This document shows positions 1 to 8,779 of a DNA stretch of 64,000 bases, one piece after another; within the stretch, counting starts at the first letter, position 1; each line of letters begins with the position of its first letter. Below the pieces are notes generated by a model. The model was not told the DNA's origin. It ran no database searches and saw only the letters and a program-made list of their open reading frames with translations. A program made the translations under genes and the position numbers. This DNA comes from Rhynchosporium graminicola (taxonomy: Eukaryota > Ascomycota > Leotiomycetes > Helotiales > Ploettnerulaceae): positions 62,001-126,000 of the forward strand of contig FJUW01000042.1 of NCBI GenBank assembly GCA_900074885.1, read 5' to 3'.

Positions 1-1373
1 CCTGCGTACGCAGTGTACATCAAGAATGATGTCAAATCGCCAATGCTGATGACTCCACTTTTGACCATCGATCCACCTGAATATAACAAGGCTAGAATTG
101 TCATGTTGCCAAGGAATCCGGAGGAACTGAAAAATGTTGCACTAATGAGCGCCTCCCTCTTGCCCAAAGCAAAAATCTTCTTAATTTGGTGATTATAACG
201 TCCGACTTCTTGGATCTCGCCTGCAAAAGCTTGACTGGTCCGCACATTCCCGAGTCTCTCCTCCGCAATCTTGGTCAAGGTACCAAGGTTCCGCTGAATC
301 TTCCGACTCAAGTTCCGAATTGCTCGGCCGTAGAAGAAAGCACCGATCGCAACGGGTGGGAACATCAAGCAAAGGATGCTTGTCAACTTCAGACTGACCC
401 AAGCCATTGCAGTAAACCCAGCTGCACCACTGACGATTGCCCTTAAGCCATCTGACAAGTTCTGAGTAATGCTTTTGCCGACAATAACAGTGTCCGAGCT
501 GAGACGAGAAAGCAAGTCTCCAACTCGGTTGGCGTCAAAGAATTCGGCATTCTGTACAAAGGTCCGTCTGTAAAGCTGGGATCGTAATCTGGCGACAATT
601 CGCTCTCCAACGATTCGAAGAATAATAATTCGCCCATAATTGGCAGCAGCTCCTAGAGTAAGAACCACTCCCAAGGCCACGTAGAATTGTGTGATTTCCA
701 GGCCGAACAGAGTGCTTCCTTCCGAAGGGTCTTTGGTCGCCAGATCCAGAATCTTTCCAATTGAGAATGGTATCGACATGGTAATACTTGAAGATACGAG
801 CAGAAACACGAAGGCCAATCCTAACCACTTGGCTTCTGGCCTTGCAATCTTGATCAGCCTCCATATTTCACCCAAACCAGCAGAATTACCCGGCGCCTTG
901 TTACTTGACAATCGGGCACTCAGATTGACCTGTGCTGCTTTGGATGCCTTCTCACTCCTCCCAAATCCGTCTTGTTCGTCTTTCAGATCTTCCTCTTCTT
1001 CCTGCCTCTTGGCCTTCTCCTTCTCTAGCAGATCTTGTCGGTCTGTAGTTTTCTGGACTTCTTGTAACTGGGGAGTAGTGGTTAATGGTCGAAGTTGAGA
1101 GACCGCCGAGCTCCATTGCGGCGAGAGACCCAACTTGGACTGTGTAAGAGGTTTGCTTGCGAGAGCTTGGTTCGGCCGAACAGGTAAGGGCGAGGCTCTG
1201 GGGATCTTGTTGAAGCCCGAATTGTGTCGGTTCGTAATCTGGAAAGGGGAGACTGCTGGAATTCGAGGTTTAACCAGCCTATGTATCGGGCTTGGTGTTA
1301 GAATTTGTCCAGTAGCTCTCTCAAATATCGCAGTCGCCCATCCTTGACCTCGAATTACCGTTGTTCGTCGCAT
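1..1373 (-). CDS. Mitochondrial ABC half-transporter, Mdl1/ABCB10 type (3' part outside window)
   Basis: An open frame without visible introns runs from ATG at 1373 to the window edge (457 codons). The N-terminus is rich in Arg and hydroxylated residues with no acidic residue in the first 15, as in a mitochondrial presequence, followed by a charged Glu/Lys linker (about residues 100-125). The ABC transmembrane domain follows. Family-typical pieces are EFFDANRVGDLLSRLSSD (about residue 280), the LSRKIQ..LG..TKIAEERLGN coupling region, and GVISIGDLTSFLMYTAYAG at the edge. The Walker A, signature and Walker B motifs would lie beyond position 1. Mdl1/ABCB10 proteins are inner-membrane half-transporters that act as homodimers; yeast Mdl1 exports peptides from the matrix. 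Mdl2 or another mitochondrial B-type transporter is possible, because the nucleotide-binding domain cannot be seen. The gene is divergent from CDC37. Confidence 0.9.
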   Translation of the reverse strand, partial: MRRTTVIRGQGWATAIFERATGQILTPSPIHRLVKPRIPAVSPFQITNRHNSGFNKIPRASPLPVRPNQALASKPLTQSKLGLSPQWSSAVSQLRPLTTTPQLQEVQKTTDRQDLLEKEKAKRQEEEEDLKDEQDGFGRSEKASKAAQVNLSARLSSNKAPGNSAGLGEIWRLIKIARPEAKWLGLAFVFLLVSSSITMSIPFSIGKILDLATKDPSEGSTLFGLEITQFYVALGVVLTLGAAANYGRIIILRIVGERIVARLRSQLYRRTFVQNAEFFDANRVGDLLSRLSSDTVIVGKSITQNLSDGLRAIVSGAAGFTAMAWVSLKLTSILCLMFPPVAIGAFFYGRAIRNLSRKIQRNLGTLTKIAEERLGNVRTSQAFAGEIQEVGRYNHQIKKIFALGKREALISATFFSSSGFLGNMTILALLYSGGSMVKSGVISIGDLTSFLMYTAYA

Positions 1374-1821
1374 GGTGATTTGATCGTCGCGTCTGATCTG
1401 TATCAGAGCCGCTAATATCACGGGTGTAGGTCAGATCCGTCAAAACTTCTCAGGCCCATTGTCGCACAGTGCGAAATTCTGGTACGTTAGTGGCAATGCG
1501 TATGAAGTTATAACATCGATATCATTAACAGCAATTCATTTGTCCAGTCCCATGTCTAGCCTAGAGCATTTGAGCTAGATAGCTAAGCTTCCGTCATCGC
1601 TGCAATGGGCTCAATTCGTCACAACTTTGTGCACGTGGAATTATGCAGTGCCACGCGAGGGGTCGAGGTCCCGGTCTTGACGTAAAGTGGAGTGAGTGGA
1701 ATCATGAAGAAATTCCCCTCTAACCTGGAACTACTTCCAGATTTAAGAACTTCATTGCGCCGCAACCTTCCTCCGAAAGATAACTCCGAATATCTTGATT
1801 CTAGGATCTATTGCAGCCAAA
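1374..1821. promoter_or_regulatory. Divergent intergenic region between the ABC transporter and CDC37
   Basis: This 448-bp non-coding stretch must hold both promoters and 5' UTRs. I see no clear TATA box. An inverted repeat CTGGAA-4nt-TTCCAG lies at 1725-1740, about 80 bp before the CDC37 ATG. It resembles half of a heat-shock element, but the spacing (4 instead of 2 bases) is not canonical. Position and symmetry are read from the sequence; any regulatory role is inference. Confidence 0.4.
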
Positions 1822-3487
1822 ATGCCCGTCGATTATAGCAAATGGGTAAGTAAATACAGTTCGAGTTCGAAGCATTATTCCTTGACATCCCTCACCCCAC
1901 CAGGCTGAATCTCAAGGCTGACAATACCAGGATGCTCTCGAGCTGAGCGACGATTCCGACATCGAAGTCCACCCTAATGTTGACAAGCGCTCCTTCATCC
2001 GAGCCAAGCAGAATCAGATCCATCAACATAGATTCGAGCGTAAGAATCAGATCGAGACCTACAAGTACGAGCGCATCATCAATGATGGCCTTCTCAAGCG
2101 GATCAACGCTCTCCTTACTGCGTTACAGTCTCATGGCAAAGAAGCCGAAAGTCGCAGCCCGGATGAATTGGTGTTCCAGGCTATTATGGAATCAGTGGGT
2201 GCTTCAGAAGATGGCGATAAGCCCCCTCCTCCACCAGTTGGTGTCCATACACAGGAGAAAGAACTGCCAAGTTATTCCAAGATGATGGCTGCTCTGGTTG
2301 ATCAGGTCAAGGCGAAGGTTGATGAGGATAAGCCCGCAGATTCGGAGAGGTATCAAGCTTATTTGATGGAGATCAAGGCACATCAGACCAAAGTGGAGGG
2401 TCTGCAAAAGCAGCTTTTGGTGGAATTGAACAAGTTGGAGGTGGAAGAGGGCAAGAAGATCACAAGTGAAGGTCTACATGACGGTTTCAACAGTTCGCAT
2501 GTTTCTAAAGCCGATGCGTACACACCACCAGAACCTAAACACACCACGACGAAGAAAGTCCAGGCTGTGGAGGTACTGAACCCACACGCCTTAGCAGCCA
2601 CTGACTCTGATCCACAATCATCCGGCGCTGATGGCGATGTTGATGAGCCCGGTTTAGATAAAGATGACGACGAAGAAGAAATGGAGCCTACAGAGCTGGG
2701 GAAAGCCTTCTCTAAGATAAAAATGGGAGATTATCGTTCATGTCTCCAATACATTTCGGAGCATCCCCAAGTTCTCGCGGAGAGAGAAACAGACGGTCTG
2801 CTAGTAATGGCTTTCAACGCTGCTATCAAAAACGAGCTAGATTTCTCCAAACAATGCGTACATCAAGGTCTCCTATTACAGTATTGCCGAGCACTAGGAG
2901 GACGAGATGGCGTGGGCATGTTCTTCAAGCGTATCACTACTCAAGGACACCAAGCCCAGAAAGTCTTTTTCGATGATGTTAGCTCGACCTTCACGCGTAT
3001 TAGGGTCAGAGCGAAGGAGCTTGAAAATCAGAGAGCTCTGGAGGAAGCTGATGGTAATGGTGGAGTTGAGCAGATTCAACTACATGCTGTGGATCCGGGA
3101 ACTACGATTAATATCAAGATTCCTCCTGCGACGAGTGAGGATCCTGAGGAAGTTGAGGCTAGGAAACTGTTCAATGCTTTCCCGCCTGGTCTTCAGAGAG
3201 CGCTGGAGAGTGGGAGCTTAGATGAGGTTAATAAAGTGTTGGGGAAGATGAGTGTGGAGGAGGCTGAGGAAGTTGTAGGGCAACTTGGCGAGGTGAGTCT
3301 GAGTGTAGCGCTGCTTGTAGGACCGTGCTAATTATACCAGGGCGGAATGTTGTCTCTCGAGGAGCAAATTATTGACGCGACCACCGAGGAAGGGCAGCAG
3401 GCACTGAAGGAATTCGAGGAACAAGAACGAGCCGCTGCCAGGGAGAATGCTGCCTCCACATGCAAGTACTCAGAAGACCCAGAATAG
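1822..3487 (+). CDS. CDC37: Hsp90 co-chaperone Cdc37
   Basis: Three exons: 1822-1845, 1931-3292, 3341-3487. The introns (85 and 48 bp) have GTAAGT and GTGAGT donors, and both are phase 0. The product is 510 aa; yeast Cdc37 is 506 aa. The start MPVDYSKW joins DALELSDDSD, placing Ser14 in an acidic CK2 context, the site whose phosphorylation is needed for kinase-client binding in this family. Then come the coiled-coil client-binding N-domain (to about 190), an acidic linker (DKDDDEEEMEP, about 250-260), the Hsp90-binding middle domain (about 260-390, with GVGMFFKRITTQGHQAQ), and a short C-domain rich in Glu. Cdc37 delivers protein kinases to Hsp90 in the cytosol. Reading straight through the second donor would end the protein early at 3331; splicing restores the family's C-terminus. 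Its 3' end faces the clathrin light chain gene. Confidence 0.96.
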
Positions 3488-3818
3488 CGAAGTTCCAGGG
3501 TGATAGGACTTTTGTGCCGGAACCTTCGAGCGAGAGGCGAGGCATAGTGATGATCTGACGATGTGTTCAATGTATTAGATCTCCATATTGATATCACAAT
3601 CGAGCATTATAGATCCGAGTCCCACGACATAGTCTTGATATGTGCCGTGTATTTTCAACGCCCCGTAGCCCATATCCATGACCCAGGCAGCGCAAAAGAA
3701 AAAAAAAGCCAGCAATGCACGCATTCAAATCTTACAAGTCCTCCCCATCATAGCAGCCACGGAGATCCCTCAGATCATCAAACATCATGAAATAAAGCCA
3801 TCTCGTGTTGATCATCCC
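3488..3818. other. Convergent intergenic spacer between CDC37 and clathrin light chain
   Basis: 331 bp between two converging stop codons. It holds the two 3' UTRs. An A-rich run (about 3699-3709) and several AT-rich patches could serve as polyadenylation signals. I see no coding sequence or repeat. Confidence 0.5.
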
Positions 3819-4714
3819 CTAATAGCCCGTAGCACCTGGCGCCTTCTCATCCTTCTTAAGACTCATCAACAACTCCCTAAACTTGGCCTTCTCACTCCCA
3901 CTCGCACCGCCCTTCGCCCCCTTCCCACTCAAATCCACCAACTTCGCAATCCGCTCCCAGCTCGTTCCACCAGCGCTCGTATCCTCCCTACTCTCCAAGA
4001 ACTGCTCGGCTTCGCGACGTGTCGCAGCAATACTCTTCTCTTTCTTCGAATTGTAGTTCTCGTAAAAATCGTCAATGTTCTGTTGTGCGGCTTTGACGGT
4101 CTCTTCTTTTCGTTCGGCAGATCGGGCTTCGCGTTCTTGAAGGGCGAGGTCCCGACGTTCGCGCCATTGCTTGATTACTTCAGGCTCTTCTTCGTCGGAC
4201 ATGTGGGCTTGATAGGTAGGTTGCGAGGATCGGAAGGGTCCGGTGTTGGTGATGCTGCCGCCTGGTGCTACGCTCTGGGAGGAAGTCAGTGCTGTTTACC
4301 ATTTCCTTTTCCTAATTCGCAATCCTATCTCCATCTCATGTATCGATTACGGGCAACATGGCATACCTCATTCTGTGTATCAATTGATGGGAATGAGCTC
4401 TCAAACTCATTGACCTGCTCATTTCCACCACCCATATCTCCACCTCCAAGCAAGTCGTCATTTCCGTCCTCAACATACGCTGAGTTATCATTGCCCGTAG
4501 CAAATTGATCTGCGTCATCGCCCAACAAGGCTTTCTCGCGACTCAGGAAATCGTTGCCTTCAAAGCCAGACGAGCCTTGAGCTTCTGTTTGTGCTGTTTG
4601 GACTATGTGTTAGTAAAGCTAAGTTCCAGGTGATCGTAGCTACGGGAACTGGAAGTAGATAGGGAGCTTACCACCGGAGTCAAACTCCTCGAGTGAAGGG
4701 AATCGATCTGCCAT
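3819..4714 (-). CDS. CLC1: Clathrin light chain
   Basis: Three exons on the minus strand: 4714-4672, 4602-4367, 4274-3819 (introns 4671-4603 and 4366-4275). The first intron carries a perfect TACTAAC branch point. The product is 244 aa, against 233 aa for the yeast protein. The N-terminus MADRFPSLEEFD is followed by an acidic stretch containing GFEGNDFLSREKALLGDDADQ, the conserved fungal light-chain element. A Gly-rich acidic region comes next, then the heavy-chain-binding helix (EEPEVIKQWRERRDLALQEREA and onward), rich in Arg/Glu/Lys. Light chains coat the clathrin triskelion hub and tune endocytosis and Golgi traffic. An internal Met at 4202 begins a long downstream frame, but the family's N-terminal part lies upstream and is joined by well-formed splice sites, so the 4714 start is preferred. 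Confidence 0.95.
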
Positions 4715-7700
4715 ATTGTGTGGTGTTGTTGTGGTCTTCAACGGAGATGTTTAAGGTTGTCGCAAGGTGATATGGACCTGGTGGATTGCTGGTCTGCACG
4801 GTATGTCAATACAGGGGAGTTCGAAGCGGCCGCTTGTGCTTAGTCTGCTTAGTCAGCCCTCAACCACCCCCTGTTTGCCCTTACATCTACTTGTGACAAC
4901 ATGTCGCAAGCTGGTCCAAAAACAACAACAGATAGACCTGATTGTCTATCAAACTAACACTGTCTGTACCATGAGAATGAGGACATTAAGTTCCAGCCTG
5001 AACATATCGTACCGGCATTGTAGCCTGTGCCAAACAAGCGCTTGCGCAAATTTATCATCATTTCAACTCGTTCTATAGCATGCTTACATGAGCCTCAAAA
5101 ATATTCATTTCCCTTTCTGTTTTTATGTTTGCTTTCTCTTCTTAAATTTTTCTTGTTCAGATTAAGTGTGTTATACAAGTTTTGCTCGGCAGCAACTCAA
5201 AACAAGCAATTCAGAGTTCACAGCCAGGTCTGCGTCGTTCTCGAAGTCCCCAAGGTCAGGAAGTTTGTTGCAATCGTAGTAATTTTACACAATTTCATAC
5301 CGCTAAAGCTGAGAGCTTATAATTTCGGTATTTGATTTCATCACAAACTCAGTCAGTATAGATCATTTCCTTGAAGAAATCTGGCGTTTGAAAACAAAGA
5401 CTTCTACCAACTGCTACATGATGAGACATTCTCTGAAAATAGAACTGAGTTCATTTCTGTACCCCATGTTTGCGCGACAGAATTATTGGAAAATTCAGTA
5501 GCTAAGAAATTTTCTCTAATCTCTGCTCGGGAGCAAGGATCCTCGACAAACCAGTAGTGAGGAATATTTTTGAGAAAGCAGATATATAGGCAAACAGGGC
5601 AATCCTGCAATACCGATATATTTCCACCAGGACGTTGAGGACGAAGTCATGCTTATTTCTGGCAACGATTCCCTGACCGATAATTGCTGCAACCAGAACG
5701 TCAACTTCCTACAATACCACCGCCAAAAATGAGAACACCATGTAGCCACCTCGTTTGTTGGCGCTGGTAGTGTGGTTGCCTTCTTTAAAGATAGGTAAAA
5801 TGGCGCCCCTGCCGCCGAGTGGATATTATAAGAGTGATGTTCTGCTTATGGGGCTGGATCATAGAAGCTTGGCTATACTGACGGCCCGAGGTAACTTGTT
5901 GCTGGGCTGTTGTTGGGATAACTGCGGCTCTATTCGATATGTAGATACTAGGACGGATGATGATGTAAGCAATGTAATATACGTGGTCGGTCAAAGTATG
6001 TACCACTCGTCGAATTGAAAGGCGATTACTAAATAACAATCGTCCGTGGCTCATTGTGCTTCGGACATGTTAGAACACGCAGGCTCCTTGCTGGTAACAG
6101 CACCTGCTAAAATCCCACCAACTGCGAATATCGGACACGACACAGTTAAACAGATCACCTTCATAGAACTATAATCCAACCATCTACTTCACGGTCTCTT
6201 CGAGGATGAATTGGTGGGAGAGGTAAGAGCTCAAACTGTGGCTAGTGCATGTGGCAAAACAAACTATCAACACTCGCTTAACCGTTAAGCGAGTGTAGCC
6301 TCGGTATTATGGTCCTATCAATGTAAATTCCTAGTTGATGGCCCTTGTGATAGAGGGCAAAAGCCGGGAATTCTGGGATCTCTAAGGTCTCTAATACTGG
6401 CTCTTCTCGTAAACTGGACGGGTAGGACTGGCAATTTCAAGCCAGCGACGGGATAACAGAATGTCAATCGTTGTTGCAATATGTCAACATGCAACGCGGA
6501 TCAAATTCTTGGACAGGTGCAAAATCCAGCTCGCTTTCCCTCGCTTTCAATAGCACTTTCAAGACGCCCAACCAAGAATATTGTTGTAGAAGAAGGTCAG
6601 ACTTGTTATTAGGGAGAAGCTCAATGTATTCAGGATCTTGTATTTACTACTCAAGTTGAGACATTTGTAATATTTCTCTGCCTCGATTGGCATCGCCGCT
6701 TCAAATTGGATCCACCTCGGCAGGCGTGTATAGTAGATCTGGTGGAGCGGGACAAGAACGGACGAAGGTCAGGAGCAAGGCCGACCACTCAACACTCCGG
6801 TTGAGAGAACACAGCCCTGGAACCCTCCTGAGTTCACGATATAAGGTCGAATATTTTCTCACTCCCCTACTTCATTTCCAGAAGAAAAGAAAGTTTAAAG
6901 CTTGATAGCGTCAAGAAAGACGAGGAATCAAATTTGGAGGTTGAGGTATCACTCAGTGAAGGTTATAGGCTACTAGCAATTACGGAGAAACTATTTCATA
7001 GAGATAGCTTAACAAAGCTATATTCAGCATGGCAACGGAAGGTTAATCATACTTTGTCTTTCGGCTAGTGAGCTAATCGTCTCACTAGGTGCAAGCCTTC
7101 ATGACAACGCTGTCGATACTGTCGTCGTACAGAATCTCGGTTTTACTAGCCTCCATATTAGCTTCTAAACCTCTGACCAAGTACCTCCAAAGCCACTTCA
7201 CGAGCTCTTCGCGTCCCTACTGCGCCACAGCTTGAGGCAGCCCAGGTCTACGGCTATGGGTAAGGTATCCCGCGTGTGCTCAACGGAGATGTGGAATAAG
7301 TATACGCTGAGCGGCAGAACAAAGCGGTGAGCTTGTACCTTTCCCGACACCTTCGCATGTTATCATGCAAGCCAACGAGAAACCAACAAGGGTCGCCTTG
7401 TAAACCCCCCCACGTCTTCAGGAAGAAGGGTGTCTAACCAATGGGATCTCGTGAACTTCAAGCGACAGGTAGGCAAAGTATGGTCAGGCTTTGTCCTGGC
7501 CCCTTGTTCGTGGTCGTCTACCTGGCTGTCTTACTCGGCGCCCCGGTGGGTATAGTTTTGCTTTGTACATACCAAATTCGACAGATTCATAGAAAGATTT
7601 CCTCCCTTTCTCTGCTTTCCAGTAAATAAAATCATCATAATCATCACTATCATCATCGAAATACAGCTGCTAACGACAAATATCTTCCGTCTGCAAATTC

Positions 7701-7776
7701 CTATTTCATTACTTAATTCCGACAAAACTACCCAGCAATTGCTTGATATCCAAAAGCATTAAGTGCTCAATAGCAC
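4715..7776. other. Gene-poor stretch with no convincing coding sequence
   Basis: About 3 kb upstream of the clathrin light chain gene. Short open frames exist on both strands, none with a family I recognise. On the minus strand between about 5750 and 5400 there is a hydrophobic reading with two internal stops that looks faintly like a decayed membrane protein. At 6270-6296 there is an almost perfect palindrome (listed separately). A 62-codon frame at 7441-7629 has one hydrophobic segment but no other support. Composition is normal and RIP-free, so this is not part of the repeat block further right. Confidence 0.4.
6270..6296. repeat. 27-bp palindrome with 13-bp perfect arms
   Basis: Arms ACACTCGCTTAAC (6270-6282) and GTTAAGCGAGTGT (6284-6296) are exact reverse complements around a single C. 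A 13-bp perfect arm with a one-base centre is unlikely by chance. It could be a cruciform, a binding site for a dimeric regulator, or the closed ends of a decayed inverted-repeat element. No T-run follows, so a Pol III terminator is unlikely. Confidence 0.85.
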
Positions 7777-8133
7777 ATGTGTACGTTCTCGCTTCTACCA
7801 AAGCGACGAAACAAGCAAACGAAATTACTGACTCATATCCCAGTGTCAACGAGCGATACACTTAGTCTCGTCTTCGGTATTGCTACATCACTCCTCGCTG
7901 TCTTCGCAATTCTCGCGACACTCTATCTTCGGAATAGTCGTCTTATTCATGCCTGTAAGTGTGCCACGAAGTTTCTCGGCGGACAGAGTTGACGTCGAAC
8001 AGCGAGAGATGACATCGAAATGCAATCCTTGATACCAGATGGGAACGCACCCACACCCGCATCAGCGACTGAGCACGAGACCGTATTGAGAGCATTGAAG
8101 ATGGTGTTGGGGCTTTTTCAGAGGGGGACTTGA
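7777..8133 (+). CDS. Small single-pass membrane protein, function unknown
   Basis: I do not recognise the family. A three-exon model joins cleanly: 7777-7780 (ATG plus one base), 7844-7954, and 8003-8133. The introns are 63 and 48 bp, with donors GTACGT and GTAAGT, and acceptors CAG preceded by TACTGAC and GTTGAC branch-like sequences. The product is 81 aa: MLSTSDTLSLVFGIATSLL and onward, a single hydrophobic helix (about residues 8-28), then RNSRLIHASRDDIEMQSLIP, a Pro/Thr/Ala linker and a short C-terminal amphipathic helix. An in-frame TAG at 7771-7773 rules out an upstream extension in the same exon. Support comes from coherent splicing and from the fusion at the third exon restoring a protein-like reading. 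The 4-nt first exon is unusual. No homology is claimed. Confidence 0.6.
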
Positions 8134-8779
8134 TCTTGGTCTGGATCTGGCAGTGACTGAGTCAGAGCAGGGACTGTAAGACTGATCTCTCGGAAGAAAG
8201 TCCATGAGTTGAATCGTTTTGAAGTGATCATAATCGTCAAGTCAGCCTACTTGCAACTACTATCAGTAGCCTCTGTGGATCAGATATTTGTCGTAAAGGC
8301 CTTCTGTGCTACACTCTAGATGGCAAAGCACGAGTTTTGGACTTCCACGCATACGGTCGACTAAGCGGCGCTTTGTCACCAAATTACACGACAGCACAAA
8401 ATTACAGCAACGAAGCGATAGCAAGTTCCCGAACATAGAAATACTTAATGATGCTTGTATAATTCACATAAAGAATGAAAATGAAGCCCTCGAGTTTGAA
8501 ATCAGAGATAAAAGCGCAGCGTCGCTCAAATTGCAGGGGGCCGCCGTGCCAAAAGAAGTTGACATGAGCGGGGCTTCAATGCGTGCGCTGGACTTCACTA
8601 AAGCCACCACTTCCCAGCAGAAGCTTCTCTGAAACAATTGTAACATGAACTAAACAGAAAAAAAATCAGTGACAAACCTCTTACATGCGCAAATAAAGCC
8701 GTCAATCGCGAATACAGAAGTGAAAGCGCAAAAAGGTATCTCGTAAGCTAAACGACCAAACCCCATCCGTTTGCACGAA
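8134..8779. other. Spacer between the small membrane-protein gene and the FHIP-like gene
   Basis: 646 bp containing one 108-codon plus-strand frame (8306-8632) without a recognisable domain. Its central part reads smoothly (NIEILNDACIIHIKNENEA and onward), but there is no codon-bias test or homology to support it. It faces the 3' end of the FHIP-like gene. It may also simply hold 3' UTRs. Confidence 0.35.

Noticed and set aside
1725..1740. Heat-shock element upstream of CDC37
   Set aside because: GAA and TTC are spaced by 4 bases rather than the canonical 2, and no third unit is seen; kept only as a note.
3678..4508. 276-codon plus-strand frame over the clathrin light chain gene
   Set aside because: Low-complexity Leu/Pro/Thr composition and no domain. 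The minus strand encodes the clathrin light chain with conserved splice sites.
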